The notes below the pieces were generated by a model. It saw nothing but the letters and a program-made list of their open reading frames with translations. It ran no database searches and was not told the DNA's origin. Below, in pieces: positions 11,216-21,094 of a stretch of 64,000 nt of DNA. This stretch comes from Thalassolituus hydrocarboniclasticus. GTDB taxonomy: Bacteria; Pseudomonadota; Gammaproteobacteria; Pseudomonadales; Oceanobacteraceae. How positions within the stretch are numbered: the stretch's first letter is position 1; the number at the start of each line of letters is the position of its first letter. A program made the translations under genes and the position numbers. The stretch lies in assembly GCF_025345565.1 (NCBI RefSeq), contig NZ_CP054475.1, positions 431,501-495,500 of the forward strand. Reading direction: 5' to 3'.

Positions 11216-12793
11216 ATGTTTAAGCCCCTTGCATTGATCACTCCTCTGCTGACGTTACTGCTGACTGCCTGTGGTGGTGGTGGCGGCTCTGTTGTGGCTG
11301 GTAACGGAGGCGGCGATAACGGTTCAGGCGGTGATAATGGCTCTGGTGCAACCAGCTCACTGACCTACTTTCCGCTGCAGGTGTACATGCAGGGGGCAGG
11401 CTATGTTGAGGGCGCTTTCTTCAGTGGTATCGGTTTCGAGCCTCTGATTCAGGGTTATATGATCGCTCCGGTTGACAGCAAAACCCTGCAGCCGGTGTCT
11501 GACCCGCAGGTCAGTGAATACAGCTTCACCATGAATGATGAAAGCATCGAGCCGCTGGAGCAGGGGCTGATTATGCAGCCGGTGATTGGTATGCCGGTGA
11601 GCATGAATACTGCGATTCTGATCGATACCAGTGGCAGCACTCAGGCGGTGGATAAAGCCGCGTTAATCGCCGAGGTTAAAGCCTATATTCAGCAGGCTCA
11701 GGCATCTTCAAATCCGACCATTGCCAATCAGCGTTTTACCCTCTGGAGTTTTGACGGCGCTGTCACGGCCGTGCAGGGCGTATTTACTTCCGATGCGACC
11801 ACGCTGAATACCGCACTGGATAACCTGTTGAGTAACTGGAGTGGTAAGCCGGGAACAGCCTTGTATCAGGCGATTGTTAGGGCGGTGGGAACCTTTAATG
11901 GCACGACCCCGGCCACGGGTAGTGATGAAGATTTTGCCAATGACGGGGATAATGACCTGTTCGATGCCTATACCTTTGATGCCGGCCCCAGCGTGATCAC
12001 CGGCCTGAATCTCAGCAGTGTGATTCTTTTTACCCCGGGCGGTAATACCCCGGGTGAGTTTGATGCGGAAAGTGCGCAGACGGCGCTGAACTGGCAGTCT
12101 TTCCTGGTCTATGACGAGGAAGCCAGCGCTGAAGACACAACGGATGACGAAACGGCGGGGGATGCTCCGGCGGATGATGCCGATGGCGGTGCCGCCGCTC
12201 CGGATGGTATGGCTTTGCTGGGCAAACCGCTGATTTATGTTGCAATCAATGGTACGGATTCTAAGGTCAATGCGATGGCGGCCAATACCATTGCCGCCAG
12301 CCTGACGAATTTCGATGGCGTTGCTGAAAAGATTCTTGAAGCGCAGCAAACCGCAATTACCGTGCGTACCCGCCCGGATAATCAGTATCTGATCCGCTAT
12401 GCGATCCTGCCGCGCAACGGTAAATACACCACAGTATTTTCCAGCAATACCGCCAATTTTAACTACTCATTGACCGGTGAGGTGGATTTAACTCCGGGTT
12501 CAGCCGAGCCGGAAATCAGCCCGGTAGTGGAAATTACCGGTCCGGCGAATGGTTATCTGGTTGGCAATACCGTCAGTGTTGCGAATGTAACCAAACTCTA
12601 CCCGGCGACCCGCTGGACAACCATTCCGTTTACCGCTGCCAACTACAGCTGGACGGTGGGTGGTGCAGCGCGTACTGCGGCAGCGGATGGCTCTATCACC
12701 ATTAGTGCCGCCGATGCCGGGCTGAATGTTGTGCTGACCAATAACAGTCTGTCTTCCGGTACAACAACGGCCACGGTTGCAGTGACTAACTGA
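11216..12793 (+). CDS. Lipoprotein with von Willebrand A-like domain
   Basis: Function unknown. The start at 11216 is preferred over the in-frame ATG at 11201 because GGAG at 11203-11206 is correctly spaced and the protein then begins with a compact lipoprotein signal (MFKPLALITPLLTLLLTAC, lipobox LTAC, lipidated Cys19). A Gly/Asn/Ser-rich tether (20-48) follows. AILIDTSGS (Asp137-Ser141) looks like the DxSxS metal site of a vWA domain, with GKPGTALYQAI as a possible second loop. The third MIDAS loop reads FTPGGNTPG where an Asp is usual, so metal binding may be altered. A strongly acidic low-complexity insert lies at about 298-332. The last 80 residues look like an Ig-like beta domain. 525 residues, single gene between gltD and hemE, each side bounded by a terminator. 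A surface adhesion or envelope role is only a guess. Confidence 0.75.
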   Translation: MFKPLALITPLLTLLLTACGGGGGSVVAGNGGGDNGSGGDNGSGATSSLTYFPLQVYMQGAGYVEGAFFSGIGFEPLIQGYMIAPVDSKTLQPVSDPQVSEYSFTMNDESIEPLEQGLIMQPVIGMPVSMNTAILIDTSGSTQAVDKAALIAEVKAYIQQAQASSNPTIANQRFTLWSFDGAVTAVQGVFTSDATTLNTALDNLLSNWSGKPGTALYQAIVRAVGTFNGTTPATGSDEDFANDGDNDLFDAYTFDAGPSVITGLNLSSVILFTPGGNTPGEFDAESAQTALNWQSFLVYDEEASAEDTTDDETAGDAPADDADGGAAAPDGMALLGKPLIYVAINGTDSKVNAMAANTIAASLTNFDGVAEKILEAQQTAITVRTRPDNQYLIRYAILPRNGKYTTVFSSNTANFNYSLTGEVDLTPGSAEPEISPVVEITGPANGYLVGNTVSVANVTKLYPATRWTTIPFTAANYSWTVGGAARTAAADGSITISAADAGLNVVLTNNSLSSGTTTATVAVTN

Positions 12794-12811
12794 AGCGGAA
12801 AGGCTGATAAA

Positions 12812-12835
12812 AACCCGGCTCAGGCCGGGTTTTTT
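12812..12835 (+). terminator. Terminator of the vWA lipoprotein gene
   Basis: AACCCGGC (12812-12819) pairs with GCCGGGTT after a TCAG loop and is followed by TTTTT, 18 bases after the stop codon. Confidence 0.88.
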
Positions 12836-12869
12836 GTGTCTGTTGTTTTTAGGCAGGCGTTGTTCTGCT

Positions 12870-12886
12870 CTTTGCTGCGCAAAGTC
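12870..12886 (+). repeat. Inverted repeat CTTTGC-N3-GCAAAG, copy 1
   Basis: CTTTGC (12870-12875), TGC, GCAAAG (12879-12884) followed by TC. The same arms with the same spacer length recur at 14140-14156 in front of the mrp operon, also followed by TC. It lies upstream of the hemE promoter; a binding-site role is possible but unproven. Confidence 0.4.
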
Positions 12887-12917
12887 AAAAATCGCGTTAG
12901 CGATTTTTTGGTATGAT
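12887..12917 (+). promoter_or_regulatory. Terminator-like hairpin abutting an extended -10 promoter for hemE
   Basis: AAAAATCGC (12887-12895), GTTA, GCGATTTTT (12900-12908) is a hairpin with T-run. Directly after it TGG-TATGAT (12909-12917) is an extended -10 element 36 bases before the hemE ATG. There is no good -35 box because the hairpin occupies that place. Confidence 0.5.
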
Positions 12918-12953
12918 AGCGCGCAAATTCTCTGGTGCTGATTTAGGTATTCC

Positions 12954-14021
12954 ATGTCTGAACTGAAAAACGATCGTTTTCTTAAGGCTTTGCTCCGTCA
13001 ACCGGTTGACCGCACTCCGGTGTGGATGATGCGTCAGGCCGGGCGTTACCTGCCGGAATACCGCGCCAGCCGTGCTCAGGCCGGTGACTTTATGTCGCTG
13101 TGTAAGAACCCTGAGCTGGCCTGTGAAGTCACCATTCAGCCGCTGGATCGTTTTCCGCTGGATGCGGCGATCCTGTTCTCTGACATCCTGACCATCCCCG
13201 ATGCGATGGGACTGGGTCTGTACTTTGAGACCGGCGAAGGCCCGCGTTTCAATAAAATCATCCGCACCGAAGCCGATGTGCAGAGCCTGAATGTGGTGAA
13301 TACTGCCGCCGATCTGGATTACGTGCTGAAAGCGGTTTCCACCATTCGCCGCGAACTGAATGGCCGCGTACCGCTGATTGGTTTCTCCGGCAGTCCATGG
13401 ACGCTGGCGACCTATATGGTTGAAGGTGGTTCTTCCAAGGACTTCCGCCACGTGAAGGCGATGATGTACGACACGCCGGAAGTGATGCATCAGCTGCTGG
13501 ATGTGCTGGCCAAGTCAGTGATCGACTATCTGAATGCGCAGATTAAAGCCGGTGCCCAGGCGGTACAGATTTTTGATACCTGGGGCGGCAGCCTGAGTGA
13601 TGTCGCTTACCGTGAATTCTCGCTGAAGTATATGCAGCAGATTGTTTCCGGGCTGATCCGTGAGCACGATGGTCAGAAAATTCCGGTGATTCTGTTCACC
13701 AAAGGCGGCGGTCAGTGGCTGGAAGCCATGGCCGATACCGGCGCCGATGCGCTGGGTCTCGACTGGACAACGGATATCGGTAATGCCCGTGGCCGTGTGG
13801 GTAACCGGGTAGCGCTGCAGGGTAATATGGACCCGTCGGTATTGTACGCTTCGCCACAAACCATCCGTGCCGAGGTTAAACGTATCCTCGACAGCTACGG
13901 CACTGGCACCGGCCATGTGTTTAACCTCGGTCATGGCATTCATCAGTTTGTCGATCCTGAGCACGCCAAAGCCTTTGTTGAGGCGGTGGTTGAATTAAGT
14001 CCTGAATATCATCAGGGCTGA
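12954..14021 (+). CDS. hemE: Uroporphyrinogen decarboxylase
   Basis: Decarboxylates the four acetate side chains of uroporphyrinogen III to give coproporphyrinogen III in haem biosynthesis; cytoplasmic, cofactor-free. 355 residues, typical. Both family signatures are clear: [16 protein letters not shown] near residue 20-37 and [17 protein letters not shown] near 142-158; FDTWGGSLS and NLGHGIHQ are also conserved. Located after gltBD as in Pseudomonas. Monocistronic by the terminators on each side. Confidence 0.98.
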   Translation: MSELKNDRFLKALLRQPVDRTPVWMMRQAGRYLPEYRASRAQAGDFMSLCKNPELACEVTIQPLDRFPLDAAILFSDILTIPDAMGLGLYFETGEGPRFNKIIRTEADVQSLNVVNTAADLDYVLKAVSTIRRELNGRVPLIGFSGSPWTLATYMVEGGSSKDFRHVKAMMYDTPEVMHQLLDVLAKSVIDYLNAQIKAGAQAVQIFDTWGGSLSDVAYREFSLKYMQQIVSGLIREHDGQKIPVILFTKGGGQWLEAMADTGADALGLDWTTDIGNARGRVGNRVALQGNMDPSVLYASPQTIRAEVKRILDSYGTGTGHVFNLGHGIHQFVDPEHAKAFVEAVVELSPEYHQG

Positions 14022-14045
14022 TCAGAATCGCAGCGTGTCATGATT

Positions 14046-14080
14046 AAAGCCGAAGCTCCGCAGGGAGCTTCGGCTTTTTT
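14046..14080 (+). terminator. Terminator of hemE
   Basis: AAGCCGAAGCTCC pairs with GGAGCTTCGGCTT across a short GCAG loop and ends in TTTTTT, 25 bases after the hemE stop. Confidence 0.92.
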
Positions 14081-14139
14081 ATAACTGCATGATTTCTTTG
14101 CATTTATTCTGGTTCTTAGCGGCACAATGACTGACAATT

Positions 14140-14156
14140 CTTTGCACCGCAAAGTC
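14140..14156 (+). repeat. Inverted repeat CTTTGC-N3-GCAAAG, copy 2
   Basis: CTTTGC (14140-14145), ACC, GCAAAG (14149-14154), then TC: same arms and spacer length as 12870-12886. It lies about 100 bases upstream of mrpA and could be an operator for the antiporter operon. Confidence 0.4.
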
Positions 14157-14251
14157 GCCTTTTGTGTAGCACTGGCGCTGATCATGCTATCTTTTGGCGG
14201 TTCAGGTCATGGTGGATGACCGTCACCTTCAGGTATGAGGCTTTCATTTTT

Positions 14252-17047
14252 ATGAATCTGCTCTGGATTCCGTTGCTGCCATTGCTGGGAACACTGGTGC
14301 CATTACTCAGCTATCGCTTTGGGCGTACGGCGACCGCCGCGCTGACCGCATTGTTGCCGGCACTATCTCTGATACTGGTTGTTCAGGCTATTCCGGCAGT
14401 GTTTGCCGGTGAGGCGTTAACCTGGCAGGCCAGCTGGATTCCGCAGGTTGGTCTTAATCTGGCCTTTCACCTCGATGGTCTGGCATTGCTGTTCAGCCTG
14501 CTGATTCTGGGAATTGGCCTGCTGGTGATTCTGTATGCCCGTTATTACCTGTCTGATAACGATCATATGGGGCGCTTTTATTCGTATCTGATTCTGTTTA
14601 TGACCGCCATGCTCGGTGTGGTGCTGTCGAATAACCTGCTGCAGTTGTGGTTTTTCTGGGAGCTGACCAGTATCAGTTCCTTCCTGCTGATCAGTTTCTG
14701 GTCACATAAGACCGATGCCCGTAAGGGCGCCCGTATGGCACTGACCATTACCGGTGCCGGCGGCCTGGCTTTGCTGGGCGCACTGATTCTGATCGGTCAG
14801 ACGGTGGGCAGCTACGAGTTGCGTACGGTGCTGGCCAGTGGTGATGTGCTGCGTGAGAGTGCGGTGTATCCGGTTATTATTGTGTTGTTTTTACTGGGTG
14901 CTTTTACCAAGTCGGCCCAGTTTCCGTTCCATTTCTGGCTGCCACATGCAATGGCTGCTCCGACTCCGGTTTCCGCCTATCTGCACTCGGCCACTATGGT
15001 GAAAGCCGGTGTGTTTTTGCTGGCGCGTTTTTATCCGGTACTGGCGGATACCGATCTGTGGTTTGTGATAGTCAGCATGGTGGGTCTGGCCACCTTGCTG
15101 CTGGGCGCATATACCGCGCTGTTTAAGCACGATTTAAAAGGGCTGCTGGCCTATTCCACCATCAGCCATCTGGGCCTGATTACGCTGCTGTTTGGTCTGG
15201 ATACCGAACTGGCTGCCATCGCTGCGGTATTCCACATCATTAACCACGCGGTATTCAAAGCGTCATTATTTATGGCGGCGGGGATTATTGACCATGAGTC
15301 CGGCTCGCGTGATATGCGCCAGCTGAATGGTCTGTGGAAATATATGCCGTATACGGCAACGCTGGCGATGGTGGCGGCGGCATCGATGGCCGGGGTGCCG
15401 TTGCTGAATGGTTTCTTATCGAAAGAAATGCTGTTTGCCGAAACCCTGCATCAGTCGACCCTGGGATCGTTATCCTGGTTGATTCCATTGCTGGCTACTG
15501 TTGGTGGTGCGCTGGCCGTGGCTTACTCCCTGCGGTTTATTCACGACGTATTTTTTAATGGCGAGCCGATCAATCTGCCGCGTACGCCGCATGAGCCTCC
15601 GCGCTATATGCGGGTGCCGGTCGAAATTCTCGTTGTGCTCTGCCTGCTGGTGGGTGTGGTACCTAATTTCGCCGTGGGTGATTTATTAAATGCAGCAGCC
15701 AGTGCCGTACTGTACAAACCATTGCCGGATTTCAGTCTGGCGGTATGGCACGGATTTAATGGCCCGTTACTGATGAGTCTGCTGGCGGTGGCCGGTGGTG
15801 CGACGCTGTATTATAACCGTCGCCATTTGTTTGCCTTTCAGGGACAGTTTGCCGATCTTGATGCCAAAATTGAATTTGAAAAAGGCATTCAGTGGATCAC
15901 GGCAAAGGCTGCGGTTGTGCATCACTGGCTGGATAATGCCTCGCTGCAGCGTTATGTATTTCTGCTGATTCTTTTTTCATTGATTGTCACCGGATGGCCA
16001 TTACTGCAACTGGATCATGCTCAGGGCAGTCGTCCGCCACTGCCGGTTAACGGCATTGTTCTGGTGGCTGCCGGATTGCTTATTATCGGTACTCTGGCCA
16101 CCGTGGTCTTCAGTCATCTGCGCTTGCTGGCGCTGATTATGATTTCCATCGTTGGTCTGATTGTGGCCATTGCCTTTGCTTATTTCTCAGCCCCTGATCT
16201 GGCACTGACTCAGTTGTCGGTTGAGGTGGCAACCATCATCCTGTTTTTGCTGGCGTTGTATTTCCTGCCACAGAAAACGCCACTGCGTGACAGCTCACCG
16301 CGGCGTATTGTGCGTGACCTGAGTATTGCCTCGCTGGTGGGGGCGGTGATCGGTACTCTGTGTTACGCCATGCTGACCCGGCCATTGCACAGTATTTCCG
16401 AGTTCTTTATTGCCAACAGTAAAACCGGCGGTGGCGGCACCAATGTGGTGAACGTTATTCTGGTGGACTTCCGTGGTTTCGATACGCTGGGTGAAATTAC
16501 CGTTCTGGCGATTGCCGGTCTGGGTATTTATAAACTGCTGGCCGGGATGCGCCTGTATGTTCCGGCTGCAGACTCCGATGGTCGTCCATGGGCTAAAGAT
16601 AAAAACCCGATGATGCTGGCGCTGATTTCACAGAGTCTGCTGCCCTTGGCGTTGCTGGTTTCGGCTTATATTTTCCTGCGTGGCCATAACATGCCGGGCG
16701 GTGGTTTTATTGCTGGCCTGATTACCGCGATCGCTTTAATTCAGCAATATATCGCCCATGGTGTGGCGTGGATGAAGGTGAGGCTGAACTTCCCGTATCA
16801 CTGGCTGATTGCTGTGGGTTTATTGCTGGCAACCTTCTCCGGTCTGGGCAGCTGGGTGTTCGGGCAGCCGTTCCTGACAACCTGGTTCGATTATTTCTCG
16901 TTGCCATGGATTGGTAAATTTGAGCTGGCCAGTGCCATGGTATTTGATCTGGGCGTTTATTTTACGGTGATTGGTGCAACCTTACTGATTCTGGCCAATC
17001 TGGGGCAGCTTACGACCAGTGAGCGGCCACTGCCGGGAGGAAAATAA
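14252..17047 (+). CDS. mrpA: Na+/H+ antiporter subunit, MrpA-MrpB fusion
   Basis: Largest subunit of the multisubunit Mrp (Mnh/Pha) cation/proton antiporter, related to NuoL of complex I; inner membrane. The ATG at 14252 is chosen because TGAGG lies 11 bases before it and the protein then starts [13 protein letters not shown] as usual for the family; an in-frame TTG at 14162 would add non-membrane sequence. 931 residues, longer than stand-alone MrpA (about 800), because the C-terminal part from about residue 785 ([33 protein letters not shown]) is MrpB. Proton-pathway motifs are [14 protein letters not shown] and [17 protein letters not shown]. This fused A-B form defines group 2 Mrp operons such as pha of rhizobia. 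Overlaps mrpC by one base (TAATG). Confidence 0.95.
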   Translation: MNLLWIPLLPLLGTLVPLLSYRFGRTATAALTALLPALSLILVVQAIPAVFAGEALTWQASWIPQVGLNLAFHLDGLALLFSLLILGIGLLVILYARYYLSDNDHMGRFYSYLILFMTAMLGVVLSNNLLQLWFFWELTSISSFLLISFWSHKTDARKGARMALTITGAGGLALLGALILIGQTVGSYELRTVLASGDVLRESAVYPVIIVLFLLGAFTKSAQFPFHFWLPHAMAAPTPVSAYLHSATMVKAGVFLLARFYPVLADTDLWFVIVSMVGLATLLLGAYTALFKHDLKGLLAYSTISHLGLITLLFGLDTELAAIAAVFHIINHAVFKASLFMAAGIIDHESGSRDMRQLNGLWKYMPYTATLAMVAAASMAGVPLLNGFLSKEMLFAETLHQSTLGSLSWLIPLLATVGGALAVAYSLRFIHDVFFNGEPINLPRTPHEPPRYMRVPVEILVVLCLLVGVVPNFAVGDLLNAAASAVLYKPLPDFSLAVWHGFNGPLLMSLLAVAGGATLYYNRRHLFAFQGQFADLDAKIEFEKGIQWITAKAAVVHHWLDNASLQRYVFLLILFSLIVTGWPLLQLDHAQGSRPPLPVNGIVLVAAGLLIIGTLATVVFSHLRLLALIMISIVGLIVAIAFAYFSAPDLALTQLSVEVATIILFLLALYFLPQKTPLRDSSPRRIVRDLSIASLVGAVIGTLCYAMLTRPLHSISEFFIANSKTGGGGTNVVNVILVDFRGFDTLGEITVLAIAGLGIYKLLAGMRLYVPAADSDGRPWAKDKNPMMLALISQSLLPLALLVSAYIFLRGHNMPGGGFIAGLITAIALIQQYIAHGVAWMKVRLNFPYHWLIAVGLLLATFSGLGSWVFGQPFLTTWFDYFSLPWIGKFELASAMVFDLGVYFTVIGATLLILANLGQLTTSERPLPGGK

Positions 17048-17370
17048 TGGAAACTATCTATGCAATCTGCGTTGGTATTATGACCGCCGGCGGTGTGTTT
17101 CTGGTGCTGCGCGGTTATACCTTTGCGGTGGTGCTCGGACTTACGCTGCTGTCCTATGCGGTCAACCTGTTCTTATTTGCCAGTGGACGTCTGGTGATTA
17201 ATGGCGCGGCGATTCTTGGTGAGTCAGAAGTGTATGCCGACCCGTTACCGCAGGCGCTGGTATTAACCGCCATTGTAATTGGTTTTGCCATGACGGCTTT
17301 TGCTCTGATTCTGGCACTGCGTGCCCGTGCTGATCTGGGTAATGACCAGGTTGATGGAGATAACGACTGA
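17047..17370 (+). CDS. mrpC: Na+/H+ antiporter subunit MrpC
   Basis: NuoK-like small membrane subunit of the Mrp antiporter. 107 residues with three hydrophobic segments (about 3-22, 27-47, 73-95). Its ATG shares a base with the mrpA stop, indicating translational coupling; mrpD begins 2 bases after its stop. The FLVLRGYTFAVVLGLTLLSY and DPLPQALVLTAIVI sequences are typical of MnhC/PhaC. Confidence 0.95.
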   Translation: METIYAICVGIMTAGGVFLVLRGYTFAVVLGLTLLSYAVNLFLFASGRLVINGAAILGESEVYADPLPQALVLTAIVIGFAMTAFALILALRARADLGNDQVDGDND

Positions 17371-17372
17371 AT

Positions 17373-18893
17373 ATGCTGCAGCATCTGATCTTTTTTCCGG
17401 TTTTATTACCTCTGCTGGCAGGTATCTTTTTATTGCTGCCGCCACTGCAGGGACATGTTCAGCGCCAGCGTGTCGCTGTCTTTATGGTGAATACACTGCT
17501 TCTGATGAGTGCTGTTCTGCTGTTTCAGCAAAGTGTTCAGCATGAACCGCAGATGTACATGATGGGTAACTGGCAGGCGCCTTTTGGTATTGCCCTGGTC
17601 AACGATAAACTGGCGGCCATTATGTTGCTGCTCAGTGCGGTGCTGGGTTTTGCTGTGCATTTATATGCCTGTGCTGGTGATGACCAGCGCGGTCCGTTTT
17701 TCCATCCGTTGTTTATGTTTCAGCTGATGGGTATTAACGGTGCATTTCTGACCGGTGATGTTTTTAACCTCTTCGTATTCTTCGAAATTCTGCTGATCGC
17801 TTCCTATTCGCTGCTGATCCATGGTGGTGGTAAGCACCGCACTCAGGCAGCCGTGCATTATGTGTTGCTGAATCTGGTGGGCTCGGCGTTTTTCCTCTTT
17901 GGTCTGGGTATTATTTACGCCACGTTCGGCACGCTCAATCTGGCTGATATGGCGCATAAGGCTGCGCAGTTAAACAGTGAAGATATCGCCCTGGCGAAAG
18001 CCGGCGGCATGTTATTGCTGGTTGTTTTTGGTCTGAAGGCTGCGTTATTACCGCTGCATTTCTGGCTGCCGCGTACCTACGCCCACACTTCCACGCCGGT
18101 TGCTGCACTGTTTGCCATTATGACCAAGGTGGGTATTTACAGTATCTGGCGGGTGCACACTGCGGTGTTCGGTGAGTATGGTGGTGAGCTGGCCAATATT
18201 GCTATCAGCTGGTTGTGGCCGCTGGCTCTGGCAACCCTGGTTGCCGGAATAATTGCTTTGCTGGCCAGTCAGACGCTGAAAATGCTGGCGGCTAATCTGG
18301 TGGTGGTTTCTGCCGGGTCACTGTTATTAACCATTGCGCTTAATACACCACAGGCAACGGCCGCCGGGCTGTATTATTTAATTCACAGCACGCTGATGGC
18401 TGCCGCTTTGTTTCTGATTGCCGGGCTGGTGCAGGAGCAGCGCGGGCAGGCGCAGGATCGCTTCGTGCGTTCCCGCCCGGTCAACCAGCCGGCACTGCTC
18501 GGTGGCTTATTTTTTATCGCAGCGCTGGCATTAATCGGTATGCCGCCGCTGTCCGGCTTTGTTGGTAAAATTATGCTGCTGCAGGCGGCGGGTCATGGCG
18601 CTGATGCTGCCTGGATCTGGCCACCGTTACTGATTTCCGGTCTGGCGGCACTGATTATGTTCTCACGCGCCGGAACAACATTGTTCTGGCGTGTGCAGGG
18701 GGTATCACAGAGTCAGACCGTCGCCCATCCGTTACAGATTACGGCGGTTATTCTGTTGTTACTGACGTCACCTTTAATGGTTATCTGGGGTGGTGATCTG
18801 GCCGATATGACGATGGCCGCTGCTAATGAATTACACCGCTTACCACAGCCGCTGACTCCGGCGGTAAGTGCAGTGCAGGAGGTGCTGAAATGA
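17373..18893 (+). CDS. mrpD: Na+/H+ antiporter subunit MrpD
   Basis: NuoM/N-like membrane subunit, a probable second proton-translocating channel of the Mrp complex. 506 residues with about 14 hydrophobic segments. Conserved elements are LFVFFEILLIASYSLLI (catalytic Glu), FGLKAALLPLHFWLPRTY (Lys) and MPPLSGFVGKIMLLQ. Overlaps mrpE by four bases (ATGA). Confidence 0.96.
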   Translation: MLQHLIFFPVLLPLLAGIFLLLPPLQGHVQRQRVAVFMVNTLLLMSAVLLFQQSVQHEPQMYMMGNWQAPFGIALVNDKLAAIMLLLSAVLGFAVHLYACAGDDQRGPFFHPLFMFQLMGINGAFLTGDVFNLFVFFEILLIASYSLLIHGGGKHRTQAAVHYVLLNLVGSAFFLFGLGIIYATFGTLNLADMAHKAAQLNSEDIALAKAGGMLLLVVFGLKAALLPLHFWLPRTYAHTSTPVAALFAIMTKVGIYSIWRVHTAVFGEYGGELANIAISWLWPLALATLVAGIIALLASQTLKMLAANLVVVSAGSLLLTIALNTPQATAAGLYYLIHSTLMAAALFLIAGLVQEQRGQAQDRFVRSRPVNQPALLGGLFFIAALALIGMPPLSGFVGKIMLLQAAGHGADAAWIWPPLLISGLAALIMFSRAGTTLFWRVQGVSQSQTVAHPLQITAVILLLLTSPLMVIWGGDLADMTMAAANELHRLPQPLTPAVSAVQEVLK

Positions 18894-19375
18894 AACGCTG
18901 GTTACCTATGCCACTGCACAGCCTGCTGCTGTTACTGGTATGGCTGCTGCTGAATGGCTTTTCGGCCGGGCATTTTGTTCTTGGTGGCTTCCTCGCCTGG
19001 CTTATTCCGCTGTTAACAGCACCTTATTCGGATCATCAGAGCCGTGCCGGGAAACCGCTGGTGGTTATCCGTTATGTGCTGCGTTTGTTACTGGATATTG
19101 TGTTATCGAATGTTGATGTTGCACGGCGGGTGCTGAAATCCAATCAGAGTCTGCAGCCGGGTTTTGTTGCTTTTCCACTGGTACTGACCGGTGATTTTCC
19201 GCTGACCGTGTTAGCCAGCACGATTTCGCTGACGCCCGGTACGGTGAGCGTGGATTTTTCTGAAGATAAGCAGTGGCTGTACATTCATGCACTGCATATT
19301 ACTGATGAGCAGGCGCTGATTAACGATATCAAACAGCATTACGAAAAACCGCTGCAGGAGATTTTTTCATGCTGA
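18890..19375 (+). CDS. mrpE: Na+/H+ antiporter subunit MrpE
   Basis: Small membrane subunit required for Mrp assembly or activity. 161 residues: two hydrophobic helices at the N terminus (about 9-25, 26-43), the amphipathic stretch VIRYVLRLLLDIVLSNVDVARRVL, and a cytoplasmic C-terminal domain with LASTISLTPGTVSVDF, the family hallmark. Four-base overlap with mrpD and seven-base overlap with mrpF. Confidence 0.94.
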   Translation: MKRWLPMPLHSLLLLLVWLLLNGFSAGHFVLGGFLAWLIPLLTAPYSDHQSRAGKPLVVIRYVLRLLLDIVLSNVDVARRVLKSNQSLQPGFVAFPLVLTGDFPLTVLASTISLTPGTVSVDFSEDKQWLYIHALHITDEQALINDIKQHYEKPLQEIFSC

Positions 19376-19653
19376 ATCTGACCCTGTTGCAAACAGCGAT
19401 TTTACTGACTTCTGTACTGGTTGTGGTTTCGCTCATTCTCAATGTCTGGCGTATGCTGCGCGGACCGGATATTACCGACCGTATTCTGGCTCTGGATACG
19501 CTGTACATTAACAGCATTGCGCTGATTATTTTATTTGGCCTGTATAACGGCTCAGCCCTGTATTTTGAGGGAGCCCTGCTGATTGCCATGCTGGGCTTTG
19601 TCAGTACGGCGGCTTTGTGTAAATACCTGTTGCGCGGCGACATCATCGAGTAA
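19369..19653 (+). CDS. mrpF: Na+/H+ antiporter subunit MrpF
   Basis: Small membrane subunit of the antiporter with three predicted helices (about 8-24, 40-58, 63-84). 94 residues; contains RMLRGPDITDRILALDTL, in which the conserved Asp is implicated in ion transport in the family. Overlaps mrpE by seven bases and mrpG by one base (TAATG). Confidence 0.94.
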   Translation: MLNLTLLQTAILLTSVLVVVSLILNVWRMLRGPDITDRILALDTLYINSIALIILFGLYNGSALYFEGALLIAMLGFVSTAALCKYLLRGDIIE

Positions 19654-20018
19654 TGCTTATGGAATCTGTAGTACATATTATCGTTGCGGTATTGTTGCTG
19701 ACGGGCGGTTTTTTTGTCTTCGTTGGCTCGGTGGGGCTGCTGAAATTACCGGACTTTTTCACCCGTCTGCATGCGCCAACCAAGGCAACAACTATGGGCA
19801 TAGGGGCCATTCTGCTGGCCTCGATGGTGCTGACGACAATGCGCGATGGGCATCTGAGCATTCATGAGCTGGTCATCAGTCTGTTTTTGTTTATTACTGC
19901 GCCGGTTTCTGCGCATATGCTGGCTAAGGCTGCCTTGCACCGCCGGGTTAAGTTTCTTGATCACAGCAAGAACGCTCAGCTGGCTGCCCGTGCTGCGGAG
20001 CAAAAAACACCTGAGTAA
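19653..20018 (+). CDS. mrpG: Na+/H+ antiporter subunit MrpG
   Basis: Last subunit of the Mrp operon. 121 residues, three hydrophobic helices; LTGGFFVFVGSVGLLKLPDF followed by TRLHAPTKATTMG is the family signature. An alternative ATG two codons downstream (19659) cannot be excluded. No strong terminator is visible between it and cheV. Confidence 0.94.
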   Translation: MLMESVVHIIVAVLLLTGGFFVFVGSVGLLKLPDFFTRLHAPTKATTMGIGAILLASMVLTTMRDGHLSIHELVISLFLFITAPVSAHMLAKAALHRRVKFLDHSKNAQLAARAAEQKTPE

Positions 20019-20112
20019 TTTTCACCGGCCACGTTGTGAATAATGGCTATACTTAGCGGTATATCGTTCGCGCAAGGCTTTGCTGTCTTGCCATATCACA
20101 ACCGAGATTAAC

Positions 20113-21048
20113 ATGCGTAATGGCAGTCAGTACCAGCAGTCCCAGGGGTTGCTGCTGTTTAAAATCAATGAACGGCAAACCTTTGGCCTTGGCACTCTTA
20201 AAGTAAAAGAAATTGTGCCCTGGCAGCCATTAACTTCTATTCCACAATCCCATGCAGTTGTTGCCGGAACGGCTTATATCCGTGGCGTTACTATTTCGGT
20301 AATCGATCTGGCCGCGGCTATTGGGTATCGCCCGGTCAGTCCGGCAGAAATGAAAGACTGCTTTATTATTATTACCGACTGCCAACGGCAGAATGTTGGT
20401 TTTCTGGTGCGTAAAATTGATCGCATTATTGACTACAGCTGGCGCAATATCAGCCCGCCACCCAGTGCTGCCGGGCGGCATATTTATTCCACCGGTATTA
20501 TTGAGTATGACAAGAAGCTGATTCAGTTGCTGGATATTGAGATGGTGCTGTCGACCATCTTTCCGGCCGATGAAGAAGCATTGCATGCTGATATCAGCCG
20601 TGAAGAGCAGAGCCGCTTGCGCGTGCATCCTATTTTGCTGGTGGATGATTCCAGCGTCGCCCGCCGGCAACTGGCGGAAGCACTGAATCATGTTGATGTG
20701 CCGTTTGAGGTTTGCTCCGATGGCAAGCAGGCGCTAACGTTGCTGACCGACGCCGCAGCACGCGGTACACCGTTCGATATTCTGGTCAGCGATATTGAAA
20801 TGCCGGGGCTGGATGGTTATGAACTGGCCTTTGAGGTGCGTAATAACAGCACAACTCAGGGGATGTACATTATTCTGCACACCTCGCTTTCCAGCGAAAT
20901 CAGCGTCGACCGTGCCCATCAGGTGGGTGCCAATGAAGCGCTGACGAAATTTGATGCCGCCGAGCTGATTCATGCCATGCTGCGCGGCGCTGAGCAGGTT
21001 GAGCGTGGTGATGTGATTCCCGGTGTGGAAAGCCGCCGCCAGAATTAA
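20113..21048 (+). CDS. cheV: Chemotaxis scaffold CheV (CheW-REC)
   Basis: Couples chemoreceptors to CheA through a CheW domain and tunes signalling through a phosphorylatable receiver domain. The start at 20113 (MRNGSQYQQSQGLLLFKIN) is preferred over the TTG at 20080, which adds 11 unrelated residues; the ribosome-binding site is weak for both. CheW-like domain at about 10-155; REC domain at about 175-300 with acidic pair ILLVDDS, phospho-acceptor Asp in SDIEMPGLDGYEL, Thr/Ser in LHTSLSS and Lys in LTKF. 311 residues, typical. No other che genes adjoin it. Confidence 0.93.
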   Translation: MRNGSQYQQSQGLLLFKINERQTFGLGTLKVKEIVPWQPLTSIPQSHAVVAGTAYIRGVTISVIDLAAAIGYRPVSPAEMKDCFIIITDCQRQNVGFLVRKIDRIIDYSWRNISPPPSAAGRHIYSTGIIEYDKKLIQLLDIEMVLSTIFPADEEALHADISREEQSRLRVHPILLVDDSSVARRQLAEALNHVDVPFEVCSDGKQALTLLTDAAARGTPFDILVSDIEMPGLDGYELAFEVRNNSTTQGMYIILHTSLSSEISVDRAHQVGANEALTKFDAAELIHAMLRGAEQVERGDVIPGVESRRQN

Positions 21049-21094
21049 CTCTGGCTCCTGCGACGACTTTCCAGCCGGCTTATCAGCGCTGCGG

